Shown: positions 52,683-61,790, counted from the stretch's first letter. The stretch is 64,000 nucleotides of DNA from Streptomyces griseiscabiei (GCF_020010925.1 NZ_JAGJBZ010000001.1:930001-994000), one strand, 5' to 3'. Numbers and translations are program-made. Notes: a model not told the origin generated them from the sequence alone.

Positions 52683-53708
52683 ATGGCCGGCATCAAGGAT
52701 GTCGCGGCCGAGGCGGGGGTGTCGGCCGCCACGGTGTCGCGGGTGCTCAATGATCATCCGTCGGTCAGCGCGGCGGCCCGGGCGCGGGTGATGACGGCCG
52801 TCGAGACTCTGGGGTACCGGCCGAACGCCGTCGCGCGGTCGTTGCGTACGGATCAGACGCACACCCTCGGGCTCGTCATCAGCGACGTCATGAATCCGTA
52901 CTTCACCGAGCTGGCGCGGTCCGTGGAGGAAGAGGCGCGGGCGCTCGGGTACAGCGTGATCATCGGGAACGCCGACGAACGGCCCGAGCTTCAGGATCAT
53001 CATGTGCGCAATCTGCTGGACCGGCGGATCGACGGGCTGCTCGTCTCGCCGACCGACGGTGGTTCGCCCCTGATGCTGGACGCGATCCGGGCGGGCACTC
53101 CCATGGTGTTCGTGGACCGGTGGATCCCCGGCGTGGACGTGCCGGTGGTGCGTGCCGACGGGCGCGGCGCCGTACGGGATCTCGTCGCCCATCTCCACGG
53201 GCTCGGGCACCGGCGGCTCGCGATCATCGCCGGGCCCGCGGCCACCACGACCGGCCGGGAGCGGGTCGAGGCCTTCCGGGAGGCCCTCGGCGAGTTCGGG
53301 CTGGCGCTGCCGGACGACTACATAGGGCAGGGCGACTTCCAGGCGGACAGCGGGCGGCGGGTGACCGAGGGGTTCCTCGATCTGGCCGAGCCGCCCGAGG
53401 TCGTCTTCGCCGCCGACAACCTGATGGCGCTGGGCGCGCTGGACGCCGTGCGCGCGCGTGGGATGCGGGTTCCCGAGGACATCGGGCTGGCCGCGTTCGA
53501 CGACATCCCGTGGTTCGTGCACACCGATCCGCCGGTCACGGCGGTCGCGCAGCCGACGGGTGAGCTGGGGCGGGCCGCCGTACGCGCGCTCGTCGACCGT
53601 ATCGAGGGGCGGCCCCCGCAGTCCGTCACCCTCCCCGCACGTCTCGTCGTACGTCTGTCGTGCGGCGAGTCCCCCGAGTCCCCCGTACCGAACAGGAGCG
53701 CGTCGTGA
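52683..53708 (+). CDS. rbsR: LacI-family repressor of the ribose operon
   Basis: The 341-aa repressor has the LacI HTH at residues 4-23 (IKDVAAEAGVSAATVSRVLN), the hinge helix YRPNAVARSLRT and a periplasmic-binding-protein-like ligand domain (TLGLVISDVMNPYF through AAFDDIPWFV). It is the first gene of the ribose transport/catabolism operon, ends in GTGA shared with rbsA and has paired operators upstream. The ligand should be ribose or ribose phosphate. The symbol is given from context. Confidence 0.9.
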   Translation: MAGIKDVAAEAGVSAATVSRVLNDHPSVSAAARARVMTAVETLGYRPNAVARSLRTDQTHTLGLVISDVMNPYFTELARSVEEEARALGYSVIIGNADERPELQDHHVRNLLDRRIDGLLVSPTDGGSPLMLDAIRAGTPMVFVDRWIPGVDVPVVRADGRGAVRDLVAHLHGLGHRRLAIIAGPAATTTGRERVEAFREALGEFGLALPDDYIGQGDFQADSGRRVTEGFLDLAEPPEVVFAADNLMALGALDAVRARGMRVPEDIGLAAFDDIPWFVHTDPPVTAVAQPTGELGRAAVRALVDRIEGRPPQSVTLPARLVVRLSCGESPESPVPNRSAS

Positions 53709-55234
53709 GCGACCCGGACGAGTTGCTGCGCATCGAAGGCATACGCAAGACCTTTCCCGGTGTGGTCGCGCTGGACGGCGTCGACTTCGATCTGCGCCGG
53801 GGCGAGGTGCATGTGCTGCTCGGGGAGAACGGCGCGGGCAAGAGCACGCTGATCAAGATGCTCTCCGGTGCCTACACCCCCGACGCGGGGCGGATTCTGG
53901 CCGGTGGTCAGGAGGTGCGCATCCATGGTGCGCAGGACTCCGAGAGGCTCGGGATCGCCACCATCTACCAGGAGTTCAATCTCGTCCCCGATCTGAGCGT
54001 CGCCGAGAACATCTTCCTCGGGCGGCAGCCGCGTCGCTTCGGGATGATCGACCGGAAGCGGATGGAGGCCGACGCCGCCGAGCTGCTGGAGCGGGTGGGG
54101 GTCACCGTCTCGCCACGCGCGCGTGTGCGTGAACTCGGTATCGCCCGGCTCCAGATGGTCGAGATCGCGAAGGCGCTGAGTCTGAACGCCCGTGTGCTGA
54201 TCATGGACGAGCCGACCGCCGTGCTGACGACCGAGGAGGTCGAGAAGCTCTTCGCGATCGTGCGGCGGCTGCGTGAGGACGGGGTGGGCGTCGTCTTCAT
54301 CACGCACCATCTGGAGGAGATCGCCGCTCTCGGGGACCGGGTGACCGTCATCCGGGACGGGAAGAGCGTCGGGCAGGTGCCCGCCTCCACGCCCGAGGAC
54401 GAGCTCGTACGGCTCATGGTCGGCCGGTCGATCGAGCAGCAGTATCCGCGGGAGCGGGCCGACGCCGGGGACGCGCTGCTCGCCGTCGAGGGCCTGACGC
54501 GGGACGGCGTCTTCCACGACGTGAGCTTCGAGGTGCGGGCCGGCGAGGTCGTCGGTGTCGCCGGGCTCGTGGGCGCCGGGCGTACGGAGGTCGTGCGGGC
54601 GGTGTTCGGCGCCGATCCGTACGACAAGGGGGCCGTGAAGGTCTCCGGGGCGCCGGTGCCCAAGGACGACGTCAACGCCGCGATGACCGCCGGGATCGGG
54701 CTGGTGCCCGAGGACCGCAAGGGCCAGGGGCTGCTGCTGGACGCGTCCGTGGAGGAGAACCTCGGGCTGGTGACCCTGCGGGGCGCCACCAGGGGCGGGT
54801 TCGTCGACCTGAAGGGGCAGCGGGAGAACGCGGCCCGGGTCGCCGAGCGGCTCGGGGTCCGGATGGCCGGGCTGCACCAGCACGTCCGCACCCTCTCCGG
54901 CGGCAACCAGCAGAAGGTCGTCATCGGCAAGTGGCTGCTGGCGGACACCAAGGTGCTGATCCTCGACGAGCCGACGCGCGGCATCGACGTCGGCGCCAAG
55001 GTCGAGATCTACGAGCTGATCAACGAGCTGACGGCCGCCGGTGCGGCCGTGCTGATGATCTCCAGTGACCTGCCCGAGGTGCTCGGTATGAGCGACCGGG
55101 TGCTGGTCATGGCCCAGGGGCGGATCGCGGGCGAACTCGCCGCCGCCGAGGCCACGCAGGACGCCGTGATGGCGCTCGCCGTCTCCAACCCCACCCTTCT
55201 CGCGACTGAAACGGAGGCCCCCCGTGGCCGCTGA
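53705..55234 (+). CDS. rbsA: ribose ABC transporter ATPase (double NBD)
   Basis: The 509-aa protein has two ATPase domains in tandem. NBD1 has Walker A GENGAGKST and Walker B VLIMDEPTA, with a degenerate signature (LGIARLQMVEIAKAL where LSxGxxQ is usual). NBD2 has LVGAGRTE in place of a full Walker A, signature LSGGNQQKVVIGKW and VLILDEPTRGIDVGAK. This asymmetry is usual for RbsA/MglA. GTG 53705 overlaps the repressor stop, and the next gene starts inside it. It drives uptake through the RbsCB fusion. Confidence 0.94.
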   Translation: MSDPDELLRIEGIRKTFPGVVALDGVDFDLRRGEVHVLLGENGAGKSTLIKMLSGAYTPDAGRILAGGQEVRIHGAQDSERLGIATIYQEFNLVPDLSVAENIFLGRQPRRFGMIDRKRMEADAAELLERVGVTVSPRARVRELGIARLQMVEIAKALSLNARVLIMDEPTAVLTTEEVEKLFAIVRRLREDGVGVVFITHHLEEIAALGDRVTVIRDGKSVGQVPASTPEDELVRLMVGRSIEQQYPRERADAGDALLAVEGLTRDGVFHDVSFEVRAGEVVGVAGLVGAGRTEVVRAVFGADPYDKGAVKVSGAPVPKDDVNAAMTAGIGLVPEDRKGQGLLLDASVEENLGLVTLRGATRGGFVDLKGQRENAARVAERLGVRMAGLHQHVRTLSGGNQQKVVIGKWLLADTKVLILDEPTRGIDVGAKVEIYELINELTAAGAAVLMISSDLPEVLGMSDRVLVMAQGRIAGELAAAEATQDAVMALAVSNPTLLATETEAPRGR

Positions 55235-57185
55235 CACGCTCAAGAGCACTACGGGCGCGAGTGGCGCCTCGGGAGCCTCGGGGCTTCGCCGGCTTCTGCT
55301 CGACAACGGCGCGCTGACCGCGCTCATCGCCCTCGTCATCGCGATGTCGGTGCTGTCCGGCGACTTCCTGACGGCCGACAACCTGCTCAACATCGGCGTC
55401 CAGGCCGCCGTGACCGCGATCCTCGCGTTCGGTGTGACCTTCGTGATCGTCTCGGCGGGCATCGACCTGTCGGTGGGCTCGGTGGCGGCCCTGTCGGCCA
55501 CCGTCCTGGCCTGGAGCGCCACGTCGGAGGGCGTCCCGGTCTGGATAGCCGTGATCCTCGCGATCGGCACCGGTATCGCGTGCGGCCTCGTCAACGGCTT
55601 CCTGATCTCGTACGGGAAGCTGCCGCCGTTCATCGCGACGCTCGCCATGCTGTCGGTGGGCCGCGGTCTGTCGCTGGTGATCTCGCAGGGCAGCCCGATC
55701 GCCTTCCCTGACTCGGTGTCGCACCTCGGGGACAACCTGGGCGGCTGGCTGCCCGTGCCGGTCCTGGTGATGCTGGTGCTGGGTGGCGTGACGGCCGTGA
55801 TCCTCGGCCGTACGTACATCGGGCGTGCCATGTACGCGATCGGTGGCAACGAGGAGGCGGCCCGGCTGTCCGGGCTGCGGGTGAAGCGGCAGAAGCTGGC
55901 GATCTACGCGCTGTCCGGGCTGTTCGCCGCCGCCGCCGGCATCGTGCTCGCCTCCCGGCTCTCCTCCGCGCAGCCGCAGGCCGCGCAGGGCTACGAGCTG
56001 GACGCCATCGCCGCGGTCGTCATCGGCGGCGCCTCGCTGGCCGGTGGTACGGGCAAGGCGTCGGGGACGCTGATCGGCGCGCTGATCCTCGCGGTGCTCA
56101 GGAACGGCCTCAACCTGCTGTCCGTGTCCGCGTTCTGGCAGCAGGTCGTCATCGGTGTCGTCATCGCGCTGGCCGTGCTGCTGGACACCGTGCGGCGCAA
56201 GGCGGGGGCGACCCCGGTTCCGGCGGGGGCCGGTGGCTCCGGGGACCGGAAGAAGCAGGCGCTGACGTATGTGCTGGCCGCGGTGGTCGCGGCGGCGGTC
56301 GTGGGCGCGACCTCCTTCCTGCACACCGGGTCGTCGGCGGCGAAGAGCGAGAAGATCGGGCTGTCGCTGTCGACGCTCAACAACCCCTTCTTCGTGCAGA
56401 TCCGGGCCGGTGCCCAGGACGAGGCGAAGAAGCTCGGTGTGGACCTGTCGGTCACCGACGCGCAGAACGACGCCTCGCAACAGGCCAACCAGTTGCAGAA
56501 CTTCACCAGCGAAGGCCTCGGCACGATCATCGTCAACCCGGTGGACTCCGACGCGGTGACCCCGGCGGCGAAGGCCGTCAACAAGGCGGACATCCCGCTG
56601 GTCGCCGTCGACCGCACGGTCAACGGCGCGAACACCGCCGCGCTCGTCGCCTCCGACAACGTCAGCGGCGGCGAGCTGGCCGCCAGGTCGCTCGCCGAGA
56701 AGCTGGGCGGCAAGGGCGAGATCGTCATCCTCCAGGGGCAGGCGGGCACCTCCGCCAGCCGGGAGCGCGGCGCCGGCTTCGCCGAGGGGCTGAAGGCCTA
56801 CCCCGGCATCAAGGTCCTCGCCAAGCAGCCCGCCGACTGGGACCGCACCAAGGGGCTCGACGTGATGACGAACATGCTCCAGGCCAACCCGGACGTCGAC
56901 GGTGTCTTCGCCGAGAACGACGAGATGGCGCTCGGCGCGATCAAGGCCCTCGGCTCCAAGGCCGGAAAGTCCGTCCAGGTCATCGGCTTCGACGGTACGG
57001 CGGACGGGCTCAAGGCCGTCGAGGCGGGCACGCTGTACGCGTCGGTCGCGCAGCAGCCGGCCGAACTCGGCAGGATCGCGGTGCGCAACGCGGTCAGGGC
57101 CGCCGAGGGCGAGAAGGTCGAGAAGTCGGTGATGGTGCCGGTGAAGGTGGTCACGTCCGAGAACGTGGCCGAGTTCAGCGGCTGA
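55224..57185 (+). CDS. rbsCB: RbsC-RbsB fusion: ribose permease plus substrate-binding protein
   Basis: This 653-aa chain joins two normally separate proteins. Residues 25-322 are the RbsC permease (SAGIDLSVGSVAALSATVLA, NGFLISYGKLPPFIATLAML, GGASLAGGTGKASGTLIGAL). Residues 323-345 are a linker, 346-363 an extra membrane helix, and 375-653 an RbsB-type binding protein (IGLSLSTLNNPFFVQIRAGA, NPVDSDAVTPAAKAVNKADI, FAENDEMALGAIKALG). The binding protein is thus tethered to the permease instead of being a lipoprotein. The GTG start overlaps the rbsA end by 11 nt. There is no internal start or stop suggesting a frameshift. Confidence 0.93.
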   Translation: MAADTLKSTTGASGASGASGLRRLLLDNGALTALIALVIAMSVLSGDFLTADNLLNIGVQAAVTAILAFGVTFVIVSAGIDLSVGSVAALSATVLAWSATSEGVPVWIAVILAIGTGIACGLVNGFLISYGKLPPFIATLAMLSVGRGLSLVISQGSPIAFPDSVSHLGDNLGGWLPVPVLVMLVLGGVTAVILGRTYIGRAMYAIGGNEEAARLSGLRVKRQKLAIYALSGLFAAAAGIVLASRLSSAQPQAAQGYELDAIAAVVIGGASLAGGTGKASGTLIGALILAVLRNGLNLLSVSAFWQQVVIGVVIALAVLLDTVRRKAGATPVPAGAGGSGDRKKQALTYVLAAVVAAAVVGATSFLHTGSSAAKSEKIGLSLSTLNNPFFVQIRAGAQDEAKKLGVDLSVTDAQNDASQQANQLQNFTSEGLGTIIVNPVDSDAVTPAAKAVNKADIPLVAVDRTVNGANTAALVASDNVSGGELAARSLAEKLGGKGEIVILQGQAGTSASRERGAGFAEGLKAYPGIKVLAKQPADWDRTKGLDVMTNMLQANPDVDGVFAENDEMALGAIKALGSKAGKSVQVIGFDGTADGLKAVEAGTLYASVAQQPAELGRIAVRNAVRAAEGEKVEKSVMVPVKVVTSENVAEFSG

Positions 57186-57214
57186 CGTCACCGTTCCGGC
57201 AGAAGGGACCATTC

Positions 57215-58120
57215 ATGTACGACTACGACCTCCTGGTCGTGGGTTCGGCCAACGCCGACCTGGTGATCGGTGTCGAGCGGCGGCCGGGCGCCGGGGAGAC
57301 CGTGCTCGGCTCCGACCTGGCCGTGCACCCGGGCGGCAAGGGCGCCAACCAGGCCGTCGCGGCGGCCCGGCTCGGGGCGCGTACGGCGCTGCTGGCACGG
57401 GTCGGCGACGACGGCAACGGACGGCTGCTGCTGGACTCGCAGCGGGCGGCCGGGGTCGACACGGCGGGCGTGCTGGTCGGCGGGGCGCCCACCGGGGTCG
57501 CCCTGATCACGGTGGACCCGTCGGGCGACAACAGCATCGTGGTGTCGCCCGGCGCCAACGGGCGGCTGACCCCGGAGGACATCCGGGCCGCCGACGCGCT
57601 GCTGCGGGCCTCACGGGTCGTCTCGGCGCAGTTGGAGATCCCGTTGGAGACGGTCGTGGAGGTCGTACGGCGGCTGCCGGAGGGCACCCGGTTCGTGCTG
57701 AACCCGTCGCCGCCCCGGGAGTTGCCCGCCGAGGTGCTGGCCGCCTGTGATCCGCTGATCGTCAACGAGCACGAGGCACGGGTCCTCGTCGGGGGTGATC
57801 CGGCGGATTCACCTTCGCCGGAGGACTGGGCGGCGGCGCTGCTGGCGCTCGGGCCGCGTTCGGTGGTCGTCACGCTGGGCGCGGAGGGGGCGTTGGTCGC
57901 GGACGCCGGGGGCAGTGTGCGGGTGGCGGCGGTGAAGGTGGAGGCCGTGGACACGACGGGGGCCGGGGACGCGTTCACGGCCGCCCTGGCGTGGAAGCTG
58001 GGCGGCGGTTCGGCACCGGCCGAGGCCGCCGCGTACGCGGCCCGGGTCGGGGCCGCCGCCGTCACCAAGGCCGGGGCGCAGGTGTCGTTCCCGACCGCCG
58101 AGGAGGTCGCTGCGCTGTGA
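57215..58120 (+). CDS. rbsK: ribokinase
   Basis: This kinase phosphorylates ribose to ribose-5-phosphate. The 301-aa PfkB protein has VVGSANADLVIGVERRPGAGE, HPGGKGANQAVAAARLG, LLARVGDDGNGR, and the C-terminal VDTTGAGDAFTAALAW with the catalytic Asp. AGAAGGGACC precedes the ATG. It ends in GTGA shared with rbsD. Confidence 0.95.
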   Translation: MYDYDLLVVGSANADLVIGVERRPGAGETVLGSDLAVHPGGKGANQAVAAARLGARTALLARVGDDGNGRLLLDSQRAAGVDTAGVLVGGAPTGVALITVDPSGDNSIVVSPGANGRLTPEDIRAADALLRASRVVSAQLEIPLETVVEVVRRLPEGTRFVLNPSPPRELPAEVLAACDPLIVNEHEARVLVGGDPADSPSPEDWAAALLALGPRSVVVTLGAEGALVADAGGSVRVAAVKVEAVDTTGAGDAFTAALAWKLGGGSAPAEAAAYAARVGAAAVTKAGAQVSFPTAEEVAAL

Positions 58121-58506
58121 AGCGGGCCGGGATACTCAACCGTCATCTGGCGGGCGCCCTCGCCGAGTTGGGCCATGGGCACGGGGTGCTGGTGTGCGAC
58201 GCGGGGATGCCCGTGCCGGACGGGCCGCGCGTGGTCGACCTGGCGTTCCGGGCCGGGGTGCCGTCCTTCGCGGAGGTGCTGGACGGGCTGCTCGACGAGC
58301 TCGTGGTCGAGGGGGCGACCGCCGCGCGCGAGGTGCGGGGGGCGAACCCGGAGGCGACCGTACTGCTGGAGGACCGCTTCCCCGACCTGGAGCTCGTCTC
58401 CCACGAGAAGCTCAAGGAGCTGTCGGCCGGCGCGCGGCTGGTCGTACGCACCGGGGAGGCGCGGCCGTACGCGAATGTGCTGCTGCGGTGCGGGGTGTTC
58501 TTCTAG
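58117..58506 (+). CDS. rbsD: D-ribose pyranase
   Basis: This enzyme converts the pyranose form of ribose to the furanose form used by ribokinase. The 129-aa RbsD/FucU fold begins MKRAGILNRHLAGALAELGH with the catalytic His (NRHL), then VCDAGMPVP, DLAFRAGVPSF and the C-terminal ARPYANVLLRCGVFF. GTG 58117 overlaps the rbsK stop; longer frames inside rbsK are rejected. It is the last gene of the operon. Confidence 0.95.
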   Translation: MKRAGILNRHLAGALAELGHGHGVLVCDAGMPVPDGPRVVDLAFRAGVPSFAEVLDGLLDELVVEGATAAREVRGANPEATVLLEDRFPDLELVSHEKLKELSAGARLVVRTGEARPYANVLLRCGVFF

Positions 58507-58511
58507 GGGTT

Positions 58512-58570
58512 CCGGGACTCCCGGGGCTTCCGGGGTTCCCGGGACTCCCTGGAACCCCGGGAGTCCCGGG
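58512..58570. terminator. ribose operon terminator with two alternative left arms
   Basis: CCGGGACTCCCGGGG (58512-58526) pairs perfectly with CCCCGGGAGTCCCGG (58555-58569). A second copy of the left arm, CCCGGGACTCCC (58538-58549), can pair with GGGAGTCCCGGG (58559-58570). It lies between the convergent rbsD and ABC permease genes. Confidence 0.8.
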
Positions 58571-58588
58571 AGTTCGCCGGGCCGGCCG

Positions 58589-59566
58589 TCAGTAGGTGCG
58601 GCGGCGCACCAGGTAGGCGGCCGCGGCGAAGAGGGCCATGGCCAGGCCGAGGTAGAGGGAGCACTCGATGATCAGCATGGCCGGGTAGCGGCTCGCGGGG
58701 TGGTACTCGGTGTAGTGCCGCATGCCGTGGTCGGCCAGATAGCGTTCGAGGGCGGCGCTGCCGTCGCGGACCGTGTCGCTGTCGTAGACCTGCTTGAGGA
58801 CGTCTCTCTTCTCCCCGTCGGAGAGTCTGTGTCCCGCGCGGTCGACCAGCCCTTCGTCCACGATCCAGTCCGTCACCGGGCGCGGATCGGCCGCCTGCCC
58901 CGCGTCCGGCGCCGCCGTACGGACCAGGGGGCTCAGGTAGTGGGGCCGGGCCGCCTCCTCCAGGGTGATGTTCACCGTCAGGCAGACGACGAGGGTGAGG
59001 CCCATGGCGACCACGGTCCGCCGGAGCAGGACTCCGGCCAGGACGCCGAGGGCCAGGGCGAACAGGGTCAGCGCGACGAGGCCCGGCGACACGGTGAACG
59101 CGGCGCTGCGCATCCGGCTGCCGACCGAGTCCAGGGGCCTGCGCCACCAGGTGAACAGGAGCGAGCAGGCCAGCGCCAGGACGGCTGTGCCGAGGCCGAC
59201 CAGGGTCAGTTGGGTGACGAGCCACCGGGTGCGGGACACCCCTTGGGTGAAGGCGAACCGCCAGGTGCCGTTCTCGAACTCCCGGGCCAGGAGCGGTGCG
59301 CCGACGAAGGCGCCGACAAGGGCGGGCAGGAAGATCACCCAGACCATCCGGTTGCCCCACTCGCTGTACCGGTCGGTGAACTGCTCGACCAGTTGCGCGC
59401 ATCCGGCGCGGGCGCCGGGATCGGCGACACAGGCGGCGATGCCGTCCGCGCGGTACTCCTCGTGCATGGCGAAGCCGCTGATGAGGGTGGGGACGGTGAC
59501 GGCGGCCAGCAGAAGGACGCCCGTCAGCAGAGCGGCGCGGTGCTGGCGCCAGGCAACCCAGATCAC
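58589..59566 (-). CDS. ABC-2 type transporter permease
   Basis: The 325-aa permease has six predicted helices, near residues 12-30, 76-94, 113-135, 157-178, 182-202 and 298-318. A large extracytoplasmic loop lies between the last two (about 203-297), and a smaller one after helix 1 contains two cysteines (AACVADPGARAGCAQ). It pairs with the ATPase upstream (ATGA overlap). Such YtrA-linked exporters often handle cell-envelope stress or antibiotics, which is family knowledge; the substrate here is unknown. Confidence 0.88.
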   Translation of the reverse strand: MIWVAWRQHRAALLTGVLLLAAVTVPTLISGFAMHEEYRADGIAACVADPGARAGCAQLVEQFTDRYSEWGNRMVWVIFLPALVGAFVGAPLLAREFENGTWRFAFTQGVSRTRWLVTQLTLVGLGTAVLALACSLLFTWWRRPLDSVGSRMRSAAFTVSPGLVALTLFALALGVLAGVLLRRTVVAMGLTLVVCLTVNITLEEAARPHYLSPLVRTAAPDAGQAADPRPVTDWIVDEGLVDRAGHRLSDGEKRDVLKQVYDSDTVRDGSAALERYLADHGMRHYTEYHPASRYPAMLIIECSLYLGLAMALFAAAAYLVRRRTY

Positions 59567-60450
59567 TGGTCGGTCCTGCCCTTCGAGAGAGGCGAGTCGA
59601 GATAGGCGAGGACGAGGTCCTCCAGGTTCACGGGGTGGGCTTCCCAGCGGGGGTGGGTGGGCGCGGCGGCCGGCCGGCGCACCAGGAGGTGGCTGTTGCG
59701 GTCGCCGTGGGTGGCGGTGACCAGTCCGTCGAGGGCGGCGTCGGCGACCCGGGGGCCGGTCAGGACGCGGTGGCCGGCGAGCAGGTCGTCGATGTCGCCG
59801 ACGAGGCGTACCTGTCCGCCGTGGAGCAGCACCAGGTAGTCGCAGACCCGTTCGAGTTCGGTGACCACGTGGGAGGAGAGCAGCACCGTCATCTCCGTCT
59901 CGGCCACCGCGGTGACGAGGGTCTTCATGAACTCACGGCGGGCCAGCGGGTCGAGGCTGGCGACGGGTTCGTCCAGGACCAGCAGGCGCGGCTGCTTGGC
60001 CAGGGCGAGGGTGAGGGCAACCTGGGCCTGCTGGCCGCCGGAGAGCCGGCCGGTCCTGCGGTCGAGCGGGATGTCGAGGTCGCGCAGTCGGCGTTCGGCG
60101 CCCGCCTGGTCGAAGCGGGTGTTCGTACCGCGTCCGTACCGCAGCATCTCGGCGACGGTGAACCCCCGGTAGAGGGGATGGTCCTGGGCGACGAACCCGA
60201 CCTGGGACAGGCTCTGCGGACGGCCCGGCCGCAGCGGCGTACCCAGCAGGGAGACGGTGCCCTCGGTGGGGGCCAGCAGGCCTATCGCCAGGTGCAGCAG
60301 GGTCGTCTTCCCCGCGCCGTTCGCGCCGACGAGCGCGATGACACGGCCCGCGGGCAGGGAGAGCGTGCAGTCCCGCAGTGCCCACTGCCGGCCGTAGCGC
60401 TTGCCCACCCGGTCGATCCGCACGGCGGCGTCGGCGGCGTCGGCGGTCAT
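59563..60450 (-). CDS. ABC transporter ATP-binding protein
   Basis: The 295-aa ATPase has Walker A GANGAGKTTLL, Q-loop VGFVAQDHPLYRGF, signature LSGGQQAQVALTLALA, Walker B LLVLDEPVASLDP and H-loop LLSSHVVTEL. The C-terminal 70 residues form an accessory domain. ATG 60450 overlaps the GntR stop; start and stop both overlap their neighbours, so regulator, ATPase and permease are one operon. Confidence 0.92.
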   Translation of the reverse strand: MTADAADAAVRIDRVGKRYGRQWALRDCTLSLPAGRVIALVGANGAGKTTLLHLAIGLLAPTEGTVSLLGTPLRPGRPQSLSQVGFVAQDHPLYRGFTVAEMLRYGRGTNTRFDQAGAERRLRDLDIPLDRRTGRLSGGQQAQVALTLALAKQPRLLVLDEPVASLDPLARREFMKTLVTAVAETEMTVLLSSHVVTELERVCDYLVLLHGGQVRLVGDIDDLLAGHRVLTGPRVADAALDGLVTATHGDRNSHLLVRRPAAAPTHPRWEAHPVNLEDLVLAYLDSPLSKGRTDQ

Positions 60451-60860
60451 GCCGTCTCCCGGTGCTGCTCGTCGCTCATGACCGCGTCGACCATGGCGCG
60501 CACCTGCTCCGGCGCGAGACCCGCCCCGCGCGCGTCGGCCAGCCACTGCCGCAGCCGGCCCGACAGCCGGGCGTAGGTCGCGGCGGGCACCTGTTCGATG
60601 TCGCCGGTGACGAACGTGCCCTGGCCGGCACGGGGCGCGGCGAGCCCGGCGTGCTCCAGCTCGCGGTACGCCTTGGCCACGGTGTTCGGATTGATCACCA
60701 GAGCGGACGCGACCGCGCGCACCGTGGGCAGCTGGTCGCCCTCCTGGAGATGGCCCAGCAGGATGCCGCGCCGGACCTGGTCGACCAGTTGCAAGTAGGC
60801 CGGTACTCCTGACCGGTCAAGCACTCGGAATGCGAACACGCGCACCCTCCGCCCCTCCAT
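60447..60860 (-). CDS. GntR-family (YtrA-type) transcriptional regulator
   Basis: The 137-aa regulator has the GntR winged helix (PAYLQLVDQVRRGILLGHLQ, LPTVRAVASALVINPNTVAK, GLAAPRAGQGTFV) and only a short helical C-terminus, the YtrA subfamily layout. ATG 60860 is chosen; TTG 60875 and GTG 60863 are possible in-frame alternatives and ribosome binding sites are weak for all. The perfect dyad at 60883-60904 just upstream suggests autorepression of the operon. Confidence 0.9.
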   Translation of the reverse strand: MEGRRVRVFAFRVLDRSGVPAYLQLVDQVRRGILLGHLQEGDQLPTVRAVASALVINPNTVAKAYRELEHAGLAAPRAGQGTFVTGDIEQVPAATYARLSGRLRQWLADARGAGLAPEQVRAMVDAVMSDEQHRETA

Positions 60861-60882
60861 CACGCGATGACCCAATGTCTCG

Positions 60883-60904
60883 GTGTACTAGCAAGATAGT
60901 ACAC
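60883..60904 (-). promoter_or_regulatory. YtrA-type operator and -10 region
   Basis: GTGTACTA (60883-60890), 6 nt and TAGTACAC (60897-60904) form a perfect inverted repeat. On the minus strand it includes TACTAT (60901-60896) as a likely -10, so repressor binding would block RNA polymerase. Confidence 0.8.
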
Positions 60905-60930
60905 AGATGACACACGGGTCCCCGGCCGGC

Positions 60931-60972
60931 CTCGGCGAAGAGTGGCGCACACCTCGGTGAAGAGTGGCGCAC
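60931..60972. repeat. 20-bp direct repeat
   Basis: CTCGGCGAAGAGTGGCGCAC (60931-60950) recurs at 60953-60972 with one change. The pair is spaced 22 bp and lies between the GntR operator and the TetR terminator. Confidence 0.75.
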
Positions 60973-61002
60973 GCGGTGACGCACCCGGCGCGGGAACGTT
61001 TC

Positions 61003-61031
61003 GAGGGGCCGGTCCACTGGACCGGCCCCTC
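61003..61031 (-). terminator. terminator of the TetR gene
   Basis: GAGGGGCCGGTCC (61003-61015), loop ACT and GGACCGGCCCCTC (61019-61031) form a perfect 13-bp stem about 107 nt after the TetR stop. The span 61032-61137 shows nothing else. Confidence 0.85.
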
Positions 61032-61137
61032 GGCTTTCCCCTCCCCGTCAGAACTCCCGCGATCCCCCCGGATCCCCCTCCGAGAAGTCCTGATGCCAAG
61101 TACGACCCGCGGGGTGCGGGGAGGGTTGTACGGCACC

Positions 61138-61776
61138 TCAGGGATTCTTCGGCGCCAGGGAGTCGACCTCGGCCGCGTAGAACCACGCGGGGTCGACGTC
61201 CATACCGGTGAAGTGGCCCGCGAGTTCGAGGGACAGGGCTCCGTGGAGACGGGTCCAGAAGGTCAGGGCCCGGTGGAGGGCCTGGTCCTCCGGCAGGTCC
61301 CCGCAGGCGCCGAGCAGGGTCGCCAGGATCTCGGACGTGATCGTGGCGGTGTCGGCGGGGGCGTGGTAGCCGGGGATGGGCGTGCCGTAGATCAGGAAGT
61401 AGCGGTGGGGATCGTCCAGGGCCCAGGCGCGCAGGGCGTGCGCCAGCGTGGCCAGGTCGGCGCCGGTGTCGGCGACCTCGGCCGGCTCGGCGGCCCTGGC
61501 GGCCTCGGCGGCCTCGCGGAAGGTGTCGGCGAGGCTGCGGTAGGCGTCCCGGATCAGCTCGGTGATCAGCTCGTCGCGGCCGGCGAAGTACCGGTAGAGC
61601 GCGGGGCCGCTCATGCCCATCCGTTTCGCGATCGCGTTGAGGGACAGCGCGGAGGCCCCCGCCTCGGCGATCTGCTCCCACGCGTGCTGCTTGACCTCCG
61701 CGCGGACCTGGGCGCGATAGCGCTCGCGGGGGGTCTTCGCGTCGTTCGCGTCGTTCGCGCCCTCGGTTGTCGTCAT
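61138..61776 (-). CDS. TetR family transcriptional regulator
   Basis: The 212-aa regulator has a TetR HTH (about 28-72: HAWEQIAEAGASALSLNAIA, MGMSGPALYRYFAGRDELI) and a C-terminal domain of the TetR_C_13/WHG type (ALRAWALDDPHRYFLIYGTP, TRLHGALSLELAGHF). ATG at 61776. It diverges from a quinone-oxidoreductase-like gene 115 nt away and probably represses it through the imperfect dyad at 61791-61808. Confidence 0.92.
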   Translation of the reverse strand: MTTTEGANDANDAKTPRERYRAQVRAEVKQHAWEQIAEAGASALSLNAIAKRMGMSGPALYRYFAGRDELITELIRDAYRSLADTFREAAEAARAAEPAEVADTGADLATLAHALRAWALDDPHRYFLIYGTPIPGYHAPADTATITSEILATLLGACGDLPEDQALHRALTFWTRLHGALSLELAGHFTGMDVDPAWFYAAEVDSLAPKNP

Positions 61777-61790
61777 GGTTAGAGGCTATC

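Noticed and set aside
58507..58600. Collagen-like Gly-X-Pro reading frame (GVPGTPGNPG pattern)
   Set aside because: It is produced by reading the repeated terminator arms after rbsD in the wrong frame and has no start or upstream coding signal.
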